The notes below the pieces were generated by a model, which saw only the letters and a program-made list of their open reading frames with translations, was not told the DNA's origin and made no database searches. DNA of 64,000 nt from Carboxydothermus islandicus (GTDB lineage Bacteria; Bacillota; Z-2901; Carboxydothermales; Carboxydothermaceae), in the NCBI RefSeq assembly GCF_001950325.1, contig NZ_BDJL01000035.1, forward strand, positions 62,001 through 126,000, written 5' to 3'. A program made the position numbers and the translations under genes. Of this stretch, positions 1 through 8,513 are shown piece after piece. Each line of letters starts with the position of its first letter. Positions within the stretch are counted from its first letter, which is position 1.

Positions 1-203
1 TCGAAGAGGCAGGAGTTAGCGGAAAAATTAAGGTGTTAGAGGGAGAGCCGGCCAGCGCCATTGTAAATTACGCCCAAGAAGAAGGAGTGGAGTTAATTGT
101 AGTGGGCAATCGGGGGATTTCGGGGGTAAAGGAGCTGCTCTTAGGAAGTGTAAGCCATAAAGTATCGCAGCTTGCCCGTTGTCCGGTTTTGATTGTAAAG
201 TAA
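1..203 (+). CDS. Universal stress protein, C-terminal part
   Basis: The gene is cut by the left window edge; only about the last 66 residues are present, read in the frame that starts at base 3 and ends with TAA at 201. The residues include VVGNRGISG followed by LLLGSVSHK, which is the G-x2-G-x9-G-S nucleotide-binding signature of UspA-family proteins, and the usual terminal strand CPVLIVK. UspA proteins are small cytoplasmic proteins linked to stress and energy status. The presence of the ATP-type signature suggests the nucleotide-binding subgroup. Nothing can be said of its start. Confidence 0.85.
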   Translation, partial: EEAGVSGKIKVLEGEPASAIVNYAQEEGVELIVVGNRGISGVKELLLGSVSHKVSQLARCPVLIVK

Positions 204-235
204 CCGTTAGGGACGGTTCTGAGAGGATACATTTA

Positions 236-269
236 GAGAAGTGGTCATTGTGGCTACTTCTCCTTTATT
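236..269 (+). terminator. Terminator after the universal stress gene
   Basis: GAGAAGTGGT pairs with the reverse arm around ACTTCTC across a 7-base loop (with two G-U pairs) and is followed by CTTTATTT. It lies 33 bases after the stop. The U tract is broken, so strength is uncertain. Confidence 0.5.
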
Positions 270-363
270 TATGAAGGGAGAATAGCATAATGAATACGGG
301 AAAAGGGCTTGGCCCCTAAAAAAAGTTTTGCGGAAATGTTAAAATAAAATTTGAAAATTTTGG

Positions 364-1035
364 TTACAAACTCCTTTGAAAAATCACCTTTTTTAGGGCT
401 TCTAAGTCCCTTACAAAAATGCTCCTCTTGTTTACTTTAATAATTTTTTGAGCCTCAAACTCTTTTATTAAAGTAGCCAGCCTTTGCCGGGTGGCTCCAA
501 TTAAATAGGCCAGTTCTTCTTTGGTCAAACCGGTATTTACCAGAATACCCTCCTCCTTGTGTATGCCTCGGTTGAGTGCCCAATGATATAAAAGATTGGC
601 TAAACGAATTTTAGCTTCCATAAAAACCATTCGCTCAATTACATCCAAAGAGTGTTTTAATGCGTCTCCCAATACCCGAACCAACCCGTACATTAGCTCA
701 GGATATCTTATCAACATTTCACGGAATGTATCTATCGGGATCAGCAGCATAACCGAGTTTTCAAGAGCCTGGCCAAAAGCACGGGTGTGGCCGCTGAAAA
801 TATCTCCAGGCTCCAGCAAAGTAAGGATAAACTCATTACCGTCCGGGTAAGTGAGAAATACCTTGATCCGGCCTCTGGTAACTAAAAAAATATCCCTGGG
901 GTAACGTCCGGGCGCAAAGGCCATTTCTTTTTTCTTAAGATGAATTTCTTTAAAACCTTTGATAAATTCTTTAAGCTTTTCCCCGGATAACCCGTCCAGC
1001 AATTTATTTTCAGTTTTAAAATAGAAGCTGCGCAA
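364..1035 (-). CDS. cooA: CO-sensing heme regulator CooA (Crp/Fnr family)
   Basis: This 223-residue protein has a cyclic-nucleotide-type sensor domain (about residues 20-120), a long dimer helix (about 125-145) and a Crp-type helix-turn-helix (about 170-200, LTKEELAYLIGATRQRLATL). The stretch GDIFSGHTRAF places His83 where CooA proteins carry the proximal heme ligand; the Cys that binds ferric heme in Rhodospirillum CooA is Ser81 here. Its place immediately downstream of cooS supports CooA, probably the CooA-2 type known beside CODH-II in Carboxydothermus. Translation starts at TTG, with AGGGGTG seven bases ahead; the next ATG lies too far in. It should switch on CO-oxidation genes when CO binds its heme. 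A plain Crp/Fnr regulator is the alternative. Confidence 0.85.
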   Translation of the reverse strand: MRSFYFKTENKLLDGLSGEKLKEFIKGFKEIHLKKKEMAFAPGRYPRDIFLVTRGRIKVFLTYPDGNEFILTLLEPGDIFSGHTRAFGQALENSVMLLIPIDTFREMLIRYPELMYGLVRVLGDALKHSLDVIERMVFMEAKIRLANLLYHWALNRGIHKEEGILVNTGLTKEELAYLIGATRQRLATLIKEFEAQKIIKVNKRSIFVRDLEALKKVIFQRSL

Positions 1036-1105
1036 TCAAATTCACCCCTATCACTATTCTACCATCGCGTCATAAATATAAAAACCTCGTTTCGGGTGTG
1101 ATAGG

Positions 1106-1137
1106 AAAAAAAATGCCCTCCTATTTGGGGAGGGGCA
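1106..1137 (-). terminator. Terminator after cooS
   Basis: On the minus strand TGCCCCTCC pairs with GGAGGGCA over a short loop and is followed by eight T residues. It sits 18 bases after the cooS stop and ahead of cooA, so cooA probably has some transcription of its own. Confidence 0.8.
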
Positions 1138-1154
1138 GTATTGGTTATTTTCTT

Positions 1155-3065
1155 CTAATTACGCAACCCCAAGCTGGCCCGGCGTTCGTTGATAGCTGCA
1201 AGGAGCTTATCGGCTGCCGCTTCGGGATCGAGTTCGACAATAAAGTAGCCCCCGGTTATATCTTTGACGCTGTTCGTAAGGATTTGAGTTACTTGTAAAC
1301 TGCCTGTAACCGGCGGTAAAACACCAATGTGAGTAGGTAAGCCAATGGTTACGGCCCAGGTGCCGATTGCAACGGCTTTTTCGTGCATTGCCTCGGCGGC
1401 TGAGGCTACCACCGGAAGTCTATCTATATCTACCCCCAGCCGATTGGCCAATGCTCCAACTAAAGCCACTGCCCGGGAGTTATCCACACAGGAACCCATA
1501 TGGAGTACCGGTGGCAGAGGACCGCCTAAACCGTTGGCTTTTCCAATGGCAGTAAGTACCGCTTTAAGGCCGTCACCACACAGCTCTTCTACGTTGGCCG
1601 GATCCATAAAGCCGTGACGCATTAGAGCGCCAGCACCGCAGCCGGTGGCTACTACGAGAACATTCTCTTTGAGAAGTTTGCGAGCGATAGTGGTGAAGTT
1701 TTGATCCTGGGGAACTTTGATGTTGTTACAACCGGCGAAGAGACAGACACCCCGAATGTTACCGTTAACTACATTATCGATTAACGGTTTCAACGGATCT
1801 TGGGCGTCCAGTTTGCTGAGAGCATTGAGGATGGCTTCAGTAGAAAATCCTGCAACTACCTTAGTTTTTATATTGGGGATTTCGACCGGTTTACCTTTGC
1901 GGCGTTTAAAAGTATCGATGGCCAGGCGAAGGATTTGTTTGGCATTTTCAACGGCCGTTTCTTCGGTAAAATTCACGTGAGTTGCACCGGAAATTTTTGA
2001 TATTTCCATAGTGGTGATAACGGTGGTTCCGGTACATTCGGCTATGGTAGCTACTGCAGGCTGAATACATTGATAGTCAACAACCATGGCATCCAGGGCT
2101 CCGGTGATCATAGCCATTTCCTGGCTCACCGAATGAGTAGCGGCAGGGATACCGTGGCGCATCAAGACCTCGTTGCCGGTGCAGCAAATGCCCACCACGT
2201 TAATACCGGTAGCGCCAGCCGCTCGAGCTTCATCTTCCATTTCTTTGCTTACCGACACGATAATGTCGGATAGAACCGGGTTATGACCGTGAACGGCCAC
2301 ATTGACCGCATCGGCTTTGAGCACTCCGAGATTGCTCTCGGTAACTACCGGCGCGGGAGTACCAAAGAGAATGTCAGCTAAATCGGTACCCATGTAACAA
2401 CCGGCTAAATCGGCCAGGGAACAGCGAAGACCGCCCAGTAATAAATTTTGAGCATCGGCATCACAGCCCATGGAAGTACGGTGCATAATTTCAGCTATTT
2501 CGTGGTCGATACCGGCGGGAAGCAGACCATAGTCCGATAAAAGCTGTACGCGGTTGGGAGGCAATACCGTAGTTACCCACAGGACCGGGGTATCTTTTTC
2601 GTGAAAATCCGCCAGGGCGGCTTTGGCAACCTCGAGAGCGATAGCTTCATCCGTATGTCCTTCGGTAGGAATACCAAGGCGTTTGGCAATGGAGTGCAAC
2701 TTGGCCCGGTCTTTAATCATATAACTTGCTGCCTTACCTTGAACTGCTTTTTTCAAAGTATGAGCCAGGTGTTTGGCGTGCCCGGAATGCCCTGCTGCCC
2801 CAGCAGCAATGGACCGATCTAATCCCCGGGCCACTATCACCTCGGCGGTTGCCCCGCAAATACCCACCTTTGGTTCATCACCAAAGGGATTGATGCGGCA
2901 GGGACCCTGAAGGCAGTGCCGGCAGCATAAGCCAGTCTCACCAAACCCACACTGAGGTTTCATTGCTTCATACCGGTCCCATACCGTTTGAATCCCTTCG
3001 CGTTTTGCCTTGTCCAGCATTTGCTGTACAGCGCGGTCGGTAGACTTGATACTATGATTAGCCAT
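1155..3065 (-). CDS. cooS: Anaerobic carbon monoxide dehydrogenase catalytic subunit (CODH-II type)
   Basis: This is the Ni-Fe-S enzyme that oxidises CO with water to CO2, two protons and two electrons. The 636 residues match the usual length. Cys39 and Cys47 fit the dimer-bridging D-cluster; Cys48, Cys51, Cys56 and Cys70 fit the B-cluster. The C-cluster ligand motifs are present in order: VHGHNP (His), GICCTGNE, YQCIQP, FAGCNN, TGCGAG and GSCVDNS, plus the catalytic Lys/His segment MHEKAVAIG. The start at 3065 has AAGGGG nine bases upstream and gives the known N-terminus pattern; an ATG at 3086 overlapping the cooF stop (ATGA) would add seven residues. It follows cooF by 17 bases in the same operon. 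No hydrogenase or acetyl-CoA synthase genes are adjacent, so its electrons probably leave through CooF to another acceptor. Confidence 0.97.
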   Translation of the reverse strand: MANHSIKSTDRAVQQMLDKAKREGIQTVWDRYEAMKPQCGFGETGLCCRHCLQGPCRINPFGDEPKVGICGATAEVIVARGLDRSIAAGAAGHSGHAKHLAHTLKKAVQGKAASYMIKDRAKLHSIAKRLGIPTEGHTDEAIALEVAKAALADFHEKDTPVLWVTTVLPPNRVQLLSDYGLLPAGIDHEIAEIMHRTSMGCDADAQNLLLGGLRCSLADLAGCYMGTDLADILFGTPAPVVTESNLGVLKADAVNVAVHGHNPVLSDIIVSVSKEMEDEARAAGATGINVVGICCTGNEVLMRHGIPAATHSVSQEMAMITGALDAMVVDYQCIQPAVATIAECTGTTVITTMEISKISGATHVNFTEETAVENAKQILRLAIDTFKRRKGKPVEIPNIKTKVVAGFSTEAILNALSKLDAQDPLKPLIDNVVNGNIRGVCLFAGCNNIKVPQDQNFTTIARKLLKENVLVVATGCGAGALMRHGFMDPANVEELCGDGLKAVLTAIGKANGLGGPLPPVLHMGSCVDNSRAVALVGALANRLGVDIDRLPVVASAAEAMHEKAVAIGTWAVTIGLPTHIGVLPPVTGSLQVTQILTNSVKDITGGYFIVELDPEAAADKLLAAINERRASLGLRN

Positions 3066-3082
3066 TAACCCACACCCCTTTT

Positions 3083-3517
3083 TCATGAAATTTCCTTTAC
3101 CGTTAGTGCGCCAACGGGACAGGAGGTAACACATACCGGAAAATCAGAGACACCTTTGCATAAATCGCATTTTATACAGCGGTCAATCACCCTGATAGCA
3201 TGAAACGGGAAGGCTTTTTCACAAAGCCCACAGCCGGTGCACTTTTCTTCCGAACAAACTACTCTGCCTTCTTCGTCATAAAAAAGCGCATTTTCCGGAC
3301 AAGCTTCTATGCATTTAGCTTTTTTGCAATGTTTGCATTGTTCTATCGTAATTCCAGTTCTCTTGTCGTCCGAGGCATAGACAATGTGTATTCTCGGTTT
3401 AATACCGTTCACTATAGCTGAAATTAGTGATTTTTCCGGTGAATGGATGATTGAACAGCCAACTTCACAGCTATGACAGGCTATACAAAGGTTTTTATTA
3501 AAAATCACTTTATTCAT
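3083..3517 (-). CDS. cooF: CooF, four-cluster ferredoxin-like electron carrier of CODH
   Basis: This 144-residue protein of the HycB/CooF type takes electrons from CooS. Four cysteine groups are visible: Cys11/14/17/21, Cys61/64/69/73, Cys93/96/99, and Cys114/117 with Cys129/133. In the third group the expected fourth cysteine is Phe103 (CTGCGLCEKAFPF, codon TTC where TGC would give Cys). The start is the ATG behind GGGAGGAAG; the frame stays open upstream, but there the ATG codons lack a ribosome site. It is the first gene of the cooF-cooS operon. Either the third cluster is a [3Fe-4S] or uses another ligand, or this copy has lost it. Confidence 0.93.
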   Translation of the reverse strand: MNKVIFNKNLCIACHSCEVGCSIIHSPEKSLISAIVNGIKPRIHIVYASDDKRTGITIEQCKHCKKAKCIEACPENALFYDEEGRVVCSEEKCTGCGLCEKAFPFHAIRVIDRCIKCDLCKGVSDFPVCVTSCPVGALTVKEIS

Positions 3518-3957
3518 TTTTTCTTCCTCCCTGGATGGGCTCACCAGACTGTAATTCGGAGTAATGAATTGACAGTATTGTAAAACAAATCTGTTTTTTC
3601 TGAATAATTTACAGACACTAACCCCAATGGCAAACTTTTCCCACACTCCTCTTTCGAGTTTTTTTGAATAATTTGCTGACGCTAACATACCAGGATGCCG
3701 ATGTTCCTGAAATCTACCTCCTTATATTACAGATTTTGCTTGTTTTAAGTATACATTAGGGAAGTTTTTATTTCCGTAAAATATTTTACATTTTCACTTA
3801 ATTTACACCGGTTATTAAATTTTGCAGTTCCCAAAACGGGACTTTCCGTAATTGTTTCTGCTGGTAATTTAGAAAATTTTAAGGATTTGTTTAGAGGGGG
3901 TTTAGGAAATTGATGTAGAATTAGGGTAAAATACATTCATTAAACGGAGGGTGAATC
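3518..3957. promoter_or_regulatory. Divergent control region between cooF and the macA-type operon
   Basis: This 440-base region holds no convincing gene. For cooF, a minus-strand TACAAT lies at 3577-3582 with a poor -35 (TTCAGA) 16 bases away, as expected of an activator-dependent promoter. Two near-identical 22-base direct repeats lie at 3601-3622 and 3665-3686; on the minus strand both begin GTTAG and end AAATTATTCA. The first is centred near -41.5 of the inferred cooF start, the usual place for a Crp/Fnr-type activator, so CooA is the obvious candidate. The repeats do not match the Rhodospirillum CooA palindrome well. Toward 3957, TAAAATAC near 3926 may be a -10 for the plus-strand operon, without a clear -35. 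Confidence 0.5.
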
Positions 3958-5139
3958 ATGAAAAAGGGTGTAAAGATTGCGTTTGTGCTGGTGGTTTTAG
4001 CGGTTGTTGTGGTAGTTTTTTTTTCCTATCGAGCAGTGATGGATAGAAAAAACTCCGAGCTTTCGGTTAAAACCGCTAAAGCTACCGTAGGGGATGTAGC
4101 GGCGTATCTTTCGGTTTCAGCGACAATCGAGTCCCAAAAGAAAAAAGATTATTATGCTCCTCAAGCTAAGGTAAAAAAGGTTTATGTTAAAGTAGGAGAT
4201 AGGGTTAAAAAAGGTGATGTTTTAGTTACCTTTGAAACCCAGGATTATACTGCGCAAATCGAACAGGCCAAAATTCAGTATGATAATGCGGTGCTACAGC
4301 GGGATGAGCTTTATGCTCAGAAAAAGGAAATTGAAGATAAAATAAAAGAGCTTGATGCCCAAATAAGTAGCTTAGAAAAAAGCAATAATCAAGATGCGGC
4401 AAAGCTTGAAAGCTTAAAACAGCAAAGGGCTAATATCCAGCCGGTATCTGATGCCCGGATTAAGCAAGCGGAAAACTCGGTAAAGCTTGCCAAACTTGCC
4501 TTGGATAATGCCAAAAAAGCAGCAGCAGAGGTCCAGGACAAGATAACCGCCGACTTCTCCGGGGTGGTTACGGCGGTGAACGTGGTGGAAGGAGCTATGG
4601 CCAATGCCATGCAGCCGGCGGTGACCGTTATGGATCTTTCTAATTTAAAAGCGGTAGCAAAGCTTGGCCGGTTTGATGTGGCTAAAGTTTCTTTAGGGCA
4701 AAGAGTAATTTTACGTAATGGCAAAAAGAGCTACAATGGCGAAGTTAACTTTATTGAGCCGGTAGCCAGCACCACAATGAGTGCCTCGGGGCAGGAAAGC
4801 ACTGTTGGGGTAGAAATTAAAATTTTAGATAAAAACCCTGATTTAAAGGTTGGTTTTGATGTGGATGCTGATATTTTAATAGGAAGCAAAACCGGGGTGG
4901 TAAAGGTGCCGGTGGAAGCAATACGCCAGGAAAAAGATAAAACCTCGGTATTTGTAGTCGAACAGGGGAAAGCAAAGCAAAAGGAAGTACAAACGGGTCT
5001 CTGGGCGGATGATGAAGTGGAAATTATTTCGGGGTTGACAGCAGGGGAAACGGTGATTTTAAACCCGGGATTAAAAGTTACTGATGGTGCTCCGGTAAGG
5101 CTTCCTTCCTCCAGCGAACCGGGAGGGCGGATGCAGTGA
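3958..5139 (+). CDS. Efflux membrane-fusion (periplasmic adaptor) protein, MacA/HlyD type
   Basis: The 393-residue protein has one N-terminal membrane segment (about residues 5-24), a split biotinyl-lipoyl-like domain (around 60-95 and 185-215), a long coiled-coil hairpin between them (about 100-185, rich in Lys, Glu and Gln), and beta-barrel and membrane-proximal domains to the end. This is the standard order for RND/ABC adaptor proteins. In a monoderm cell it would sit outside the membrane bound to the MacB-like permease. GGAGGG stands seven bases before the ATG. It heads a five-gene operon and its stop overlaps the next start (GTGA). The substrate cannot be read from sequence; peptides, lipids or antibiotics are typical. 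Confidence 0.9.
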   Translation: MKKGVKIAFVLVVLAVVVVVFFSYRAVMDRKNSELSVKTAKATVGDVAAYLSVSATIESQKKKDYYAPQAKVKKVYVKVGDRVKKGDVLVTFETQDYTAQIEQAKIQYDNAVLQRDELYAQKKEIEDKIKELDAQISSLEKSNNQDAAKLESLKQQRANIQPVSDARIKQAENSVKLAKLALDNAKKAAAEVQDKITADFSGVVTAVNVVEGAMANAMQPAVTVMDLSNLKAVAKLGRFDVAKVSLGQRVILRNGKKSYNGEVNFIEPVASTTMSASGQESTVGVEIKILDKNPDLKVGFDVDADILIGSKTGVVKVPVEAIRQEKDKTSVFVVEQGKAKQKEVQTGLWADDEVEIISGLTAGETVILNPGLKVTDGAPVRLPSSSEPGGRMQ

Positions 5140-5828
5140 TTGAATTAGTAGATGTAGTTAAAGAGTATGAAGTAGGGAAAGAGCGCTTTCGGGCTTTAAA
5201 AAATATTAATTTAAAGATAAAAGCCGGAGAGTTTACCTCGATTATGGGCCCGTCGGGGTCCGGTAAATCAACAATGATGAATATTTTAGGACTTCTTGAT
5301 AGGGCGACAATCGGAAAATATTTTTTAGATGGTAGAGACGTATCGGTTTTATCCGATAGAGAATTAGCTTATATCAGAAACCGGGAAATAGGCTTTGTTT
5401 TTCAGGCGTTTAATTTAATTCCCCGGATGACGGTTTTAGACAATGTTATGCTGCCCATGGTTTATGCCCGTATCCCTGGAAAAGTGCGGCGGGAAAAAGC
5501 CCTTGAGGCTTTGGCCAAAGTAGGTCTTCTACATCGCATTAAACACTATCCCAATGAAATTTCCGGTGGGGAAAAGCAGCGGGTTGCCATTGCCCGGGCT
5601 ATAGTTAATACCCCTAAAGTAATTTTAGCGGACGAGCCGACCGGGAACTTAGATTCCAAGTCTTCAGAGGAAATTATGAAAATTTTTCAGAAGTTAAATG
5701 ATGAAGGGGTAACGATAGTGGTAGTTACCCACGAGCCGGATATTGCCCAGCATACCAAGAGGATAGTGCGTTTTCGTGATGGCCAAATAATATCCGACGA
5801 ACCGGTAGTAAACCGGATTGTATTATAG
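5136..5828 (+). CDS. ABC transporter ATP-binding protein, MacB/LolD family
   Basis: This 230-residue ATPase energises the permease that follows. Walker A is GPSGSGKST (residues 38-46), the signature SGGEKQR (about 143-149), Walker [13 protein letters not shown], and the H-loop VVTHEP. The LDS-after-Walker-B pattern and the small size are typical of the MacB/LolD/FtsE group. It starts at GTG inside GTGA, overlapping the adaptor stop, with GGGAGG just upstream, so translation is coupled. Ten bases separate it from the permease gene. Confidence 0.93.
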   Translation: MIELVDVVKEYEVGKERFRALKNINLKIKAGEFTSIMGPSGSGKSTMMNILGLLDRATIGKYFLDGRDVSVLSDRELAYIRNREIGFVFQAFNLIPRMTVLDNVMLPMVYARIPGKVRREKALEALAKVGLLHRIKHYPNEISGGEKQRVAIARAIVNTPKVILADEPTGNLDSKSSEEIMKIFQKLNDEGVTIVVVTHEPDIAQHTKRIVRFRDGQIISDEPVVNRIVL

Positions 5829-5838
5829 GGGGGCTACT

Positions 5839-7041
5839 ATGATTTATGAAAGCCTGAAAATGGCGCTGGAAAGTATTTTAGCCAATAAACTGCGGACGTT
5901 TTTAACTATGCTGGGGATAATTATCGGTATTAGCTCGGTTATTGCTATTGTTTCCCTGGGGCAGGGCGGGCAAAATGCTATTACCGGGGAGTTTGAAAAA
6001 ATCGGGGTAGCCAGTGTCAACATCAAAGTTGATACTTCTAAAGCCAGTGCCGGTGACTATTTTACTTTGGATGACGTGGAAAAAATCAAAGAAAAAGTAG
6101 AAACGGTTAAATATGCGGCTATTGAGGTTCAGAAACAAGGGGTAGCAATAACTGACCAGAAAAACAAGCGGGCTGTAATTTTTGGAGGAACGCTGGATTC
6201 GTTTTATACTGATAATGTGGAAATCCTCTACGGAAGGTTTTTTAACGAACGGGAATTTAACGAAGGAATGGCAGTAGCAATAATTGACAGTAATGCCGCC
6301 AAAACCCTTTTTGGCTATGAAGATGCGGTAGGTAACACTTTAAAAATTGGTCCCGCGACCAACCCTAAAAAGGTCACTATTATTGGAGTTTCCAAGGGCT
6401 TCACCGGGCCTTTTGGCGGCGGTGACAACATGCCGGTTTTTGTAACGGTGCCGGTAACCTTTTTTCAGGGGCTATTTTCCGGCGAGGTAGTCTTTGATAG
6501 TATGACTATTATGGCTACTTCAAAGGATGCTGTCGAGGATGCCGGAAATGCGGCTATTCGCCTTTTAGAGGCCCGGCATAACAATGCGGGTAACGAAATT
6601 TATACGGCGCAAAATGTAATGCAGCAGCTTGAACAAATAAATAATGTCTTAGGCATCTTTACGGCGTTTATCGGAGCGGTAGCGGCTATTTCCCTCCTGG
6701 TTGGCGGTATCGGGGTTATGAATATCATGCTGGTGTCGGTTACCGAAAGGACTCGAGAAATAGGGATTAGAAAAGCCATAGGTGCGACTACCACCGATAT
6801 TTTAATCCAATTTTTGATGGAATCAATAATTATTTCGTTGATTGGTGGATTAATTGGTATGTTTGTCGGCATTGCGGGGGCAAATATTGTTGGAAGTATG
6901 ATAGGAGTAGTGCCGGCTTTATCGCTGACGGCGGTTTTAGGAGCAATTGTTTTTTCTTCGGCGGTGGGAATTTTCTTTGGGATATATCCGGCAAGAAAAG
7001 CGGCAAAGTTAGATCCGATTGAATCCTTACGGTATGAATAA
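5839..7041 (+). CDS. ABC transporter permease, MacB family
   Basis: The 400-residue protein has one N-terminal membrane helix (about residues 20-43), a large extracytoplasmic MacB_PCD domain (about 45-265) and three C-terminal helices (FtsX domain). The loop VMNIMLVSVTERTREIGIRKAIGAT between helices is the classical FtsX/MacB coupling motif. The ATG at 5839 follows GGGGGG; an in-frame TTG at 5818 would overlap the ATPase gene but has no ribosome site. With the adaptor and ATPase it forms a tripartite-type exporter without an outer membrane part, as in other Firmicutes. Confidence 0.92.
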   Translation: MIYESLKMALESILANKLRTFLTMLGIIIGISSVIAIVSLGQGGQNAITGEFEKIGVASVNIKVDTSKASAGDYFTLDDVEKIKEKVETVKYAAIEVQKQGVAITDQKNKRAVIFGGTLDSFYTDNVEILYGRFFNEREFNEGMAVAIIDSNAAKTLFGYEDAVGNTLKIGPATNPKKVTIIGVSKGFTGPFGGGDNMPVFVTVPVTFFQGLFSGEVVFDSMTIMATSKDAVEDAGNAAIRLLEARHNNAGNEIYTAQNVMQQLEQINNVLGIFTAFIGAVAAISLLVGGIGVMNIMLVSVTERTREIGIRKAIGATTTDILIQFLMESIIISLIGGLIGMFVGIAGANIVGSMIGVVPALSLTAVLGAIVFSSAVGIFFGIYPARKAAKLDPIESLRYE

Positions 7042-7055
7042 AGGAGGTGCGGCCG

Positions 7056-8513
7056 GTGTCTTTAAAATTTCGTCTTATACTGTCTTATTTAGCAATGCTG
7101 GTGATACCCATTTTATTATCGGCGGTAGCCAGCTTTTTAGTGGGTTTAATTTATATTGGAGACGCCGGCCAGGCTTTTAATCTTCCCCATGGGCCTAAAG
7201 CCTTTCGGGAAGTTTTTCGCGAGCGTCAGAAGACAATTAATGAAATTAAATTAAGTATCTTAAAACAGCCGGAAAGGGCTTTAAGTATAAGTTTTTGGGC
7301 CGATGAGGAGAAAAAGCTTGTAAATCACCAAACTTATCTTGTGGTTAAAAAAGGAAAGGATTTAATTTATGTGTCAGAACTTCTGCGAGAACAAAAGCTT
7401 TTAGAGCAATTACCTGCTTTTGGGAATCCTGAAGAAGAAGGGGCAATAAGGGCGCCGGATGGGAAACGTTATTTATTAAAACAGGTTGATTTTTACTTTA
7501 ATGATCAGACTCCGGGAAGTGTTTATTTTATTACCGATGTCGAAAATGTCCGGAAAATCATGATTCGCTTTAGCATTACCATGCTGGTAGTATTTCTTTT
7601 AATTTTAGTAGCTACTAACGGCACTTTAACTTTTCTTGTTTCCCGCAGTATTTTAAAACCTCTTTCCCAGCTTAAACAAGCTTCCGAACAGATAAAAAAC
7701 GGCAATTTTGATTTTACGGTTAAAAACAATACTAAAGATGAAATAGGGGAGCTTTTTGTTGCTTTTGAGGAGATGCGGAAAAGGCTTAAAGAGTCGGAAG
7801 AAATAAAAAAGCAGTATGAAGAAAATCGCAAGGAACTAATAGCCAACATTTCCCATGACTTAAAAACACCAATTACTGCGATAAAAGGTTATGTGGAAGG
7901 AATCCGGGATGGGGTGGCGGACAGTCCGGAAAAGTTATCCCGGTATGTTGACACTATTTACCGCAAGGTTTTGGAAGTAGATGGGCTTATCGATGAGCTG
8001 TTTCTTTTTTCCAAGCTGGATTTAAAAAAGCTACCTTTTAATTTTGAAAAAGTTAATTTAAACCGCTACTTAAGCGATGTGGCCGAAGAATTGGAGTTTG
8101 ATTTAAGAAAGAAGGGAATTGAACTTAAACTTTACCTGCCGGATAACCAGGTTTTTGTTTGGGCCGACCGCGAAAAACTAAAGCGAGTTATCAACAACAT
8201 TGTGGATAATTCCGTTAAATTTATGGATAAAGAAAAGCCGCAGGTGGTTATTAATGTTAAAGATGGGGAAAAGCGGGTTATTATAGAAATTGCTGATAAT
8301 GGCCGGGGAATACCGATTGATGCAGTACCGAAAATTTTTGAGCGTTTTTACCGGGTGGATTCAGCCCGTACAGGAACTGCCGGCTCGGGTCTGGGGCTAT
8401 CAATTGCTGCTAAGATTATTGAAGAGCACGGTGGGGAGATTTGGGCCAATAGTGTTTTAAATGAGGGAACCACTATCAGTTTTACCTTGAAAAAACTGGG
8501 GGAAGGCGCATGA
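7056..8513 (+). CDS. Sensor histidine kinase
   Basis: The 485-residue membrane kinase has a first membrane segment (about 7-31), an extracytoplasmic region of about 130 residues with no domain I recognise, a second segment (about 168-190), HAMP (about 195-245), HisKA with phospho-acceptor His267 in NISHDLKTP, and HATPase_c with the N box (NNIVDNSVKF), DNGRGIP and GSGLGLSIA. GTG at 7056 is chosen because AAGGAGGT ends eight bases upstream; the earlier GTG at 7047 lies inside that ribosome site. It shares an ATGA overlap with the response regulator and lies in the exporter operon, so it probably senses the exporter's substrate or envelope stress. Confidence 0.93.
   Translation: MSLKFRLILSYLAMLVIPILLSAVASFLVGLIYIGDAGQAFNLPHGPKAFREVFRERQKTINEIKLSILKQPERALSISFWADEEKKLVNHQTYLVVKKGKDLIYVSELLREQKLLEQLPAFGNPEEEGAIRAPDGKRYLLKQVDFYFNDQTPGSVYFITDVENVRKIMIRFSITMLVVFLLILVATNGTLTFLVSRSILKPLSQLKQASEQIKNGNFDFTVKNNTKDEIGELFVAFEEMRKRLKESEEIKKQYEENRKELIANISHDLKTPITAIKGYVEGIRDGVADSPEKLSRYVDTIYRKVLEVDGLIDELFLFSKLDLKKLPFNFEKVNLNRYLSDVAEELEFDLRKKGIELKLYLPDNQVFVWADREKLKRVINNIVDNSVKFMDKEKPQVVINVKDGEKRVIIEIADNGRGIPIDAVPKIFERFYRVDSARTGTAGSGLGLSIAAKIIEEHGGEIWANSVLNEGTTISFTLKKLGEGA

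Noticed and set aside
3066-3134. Longer N-terminus for CooS
   Set aside because: The extra codons lie inside cooF and CODH-II proteins start at the position chosen; only the ATG at 3086 (ATGA overlap) remains a minor alternative.
3745-3936. Open frame of 63 codons on the minus strand in the cooF/macA gap
   Set aside because: No ribosome site, low-complexity composition, and it would run across the expected promoter of the exporter operon.
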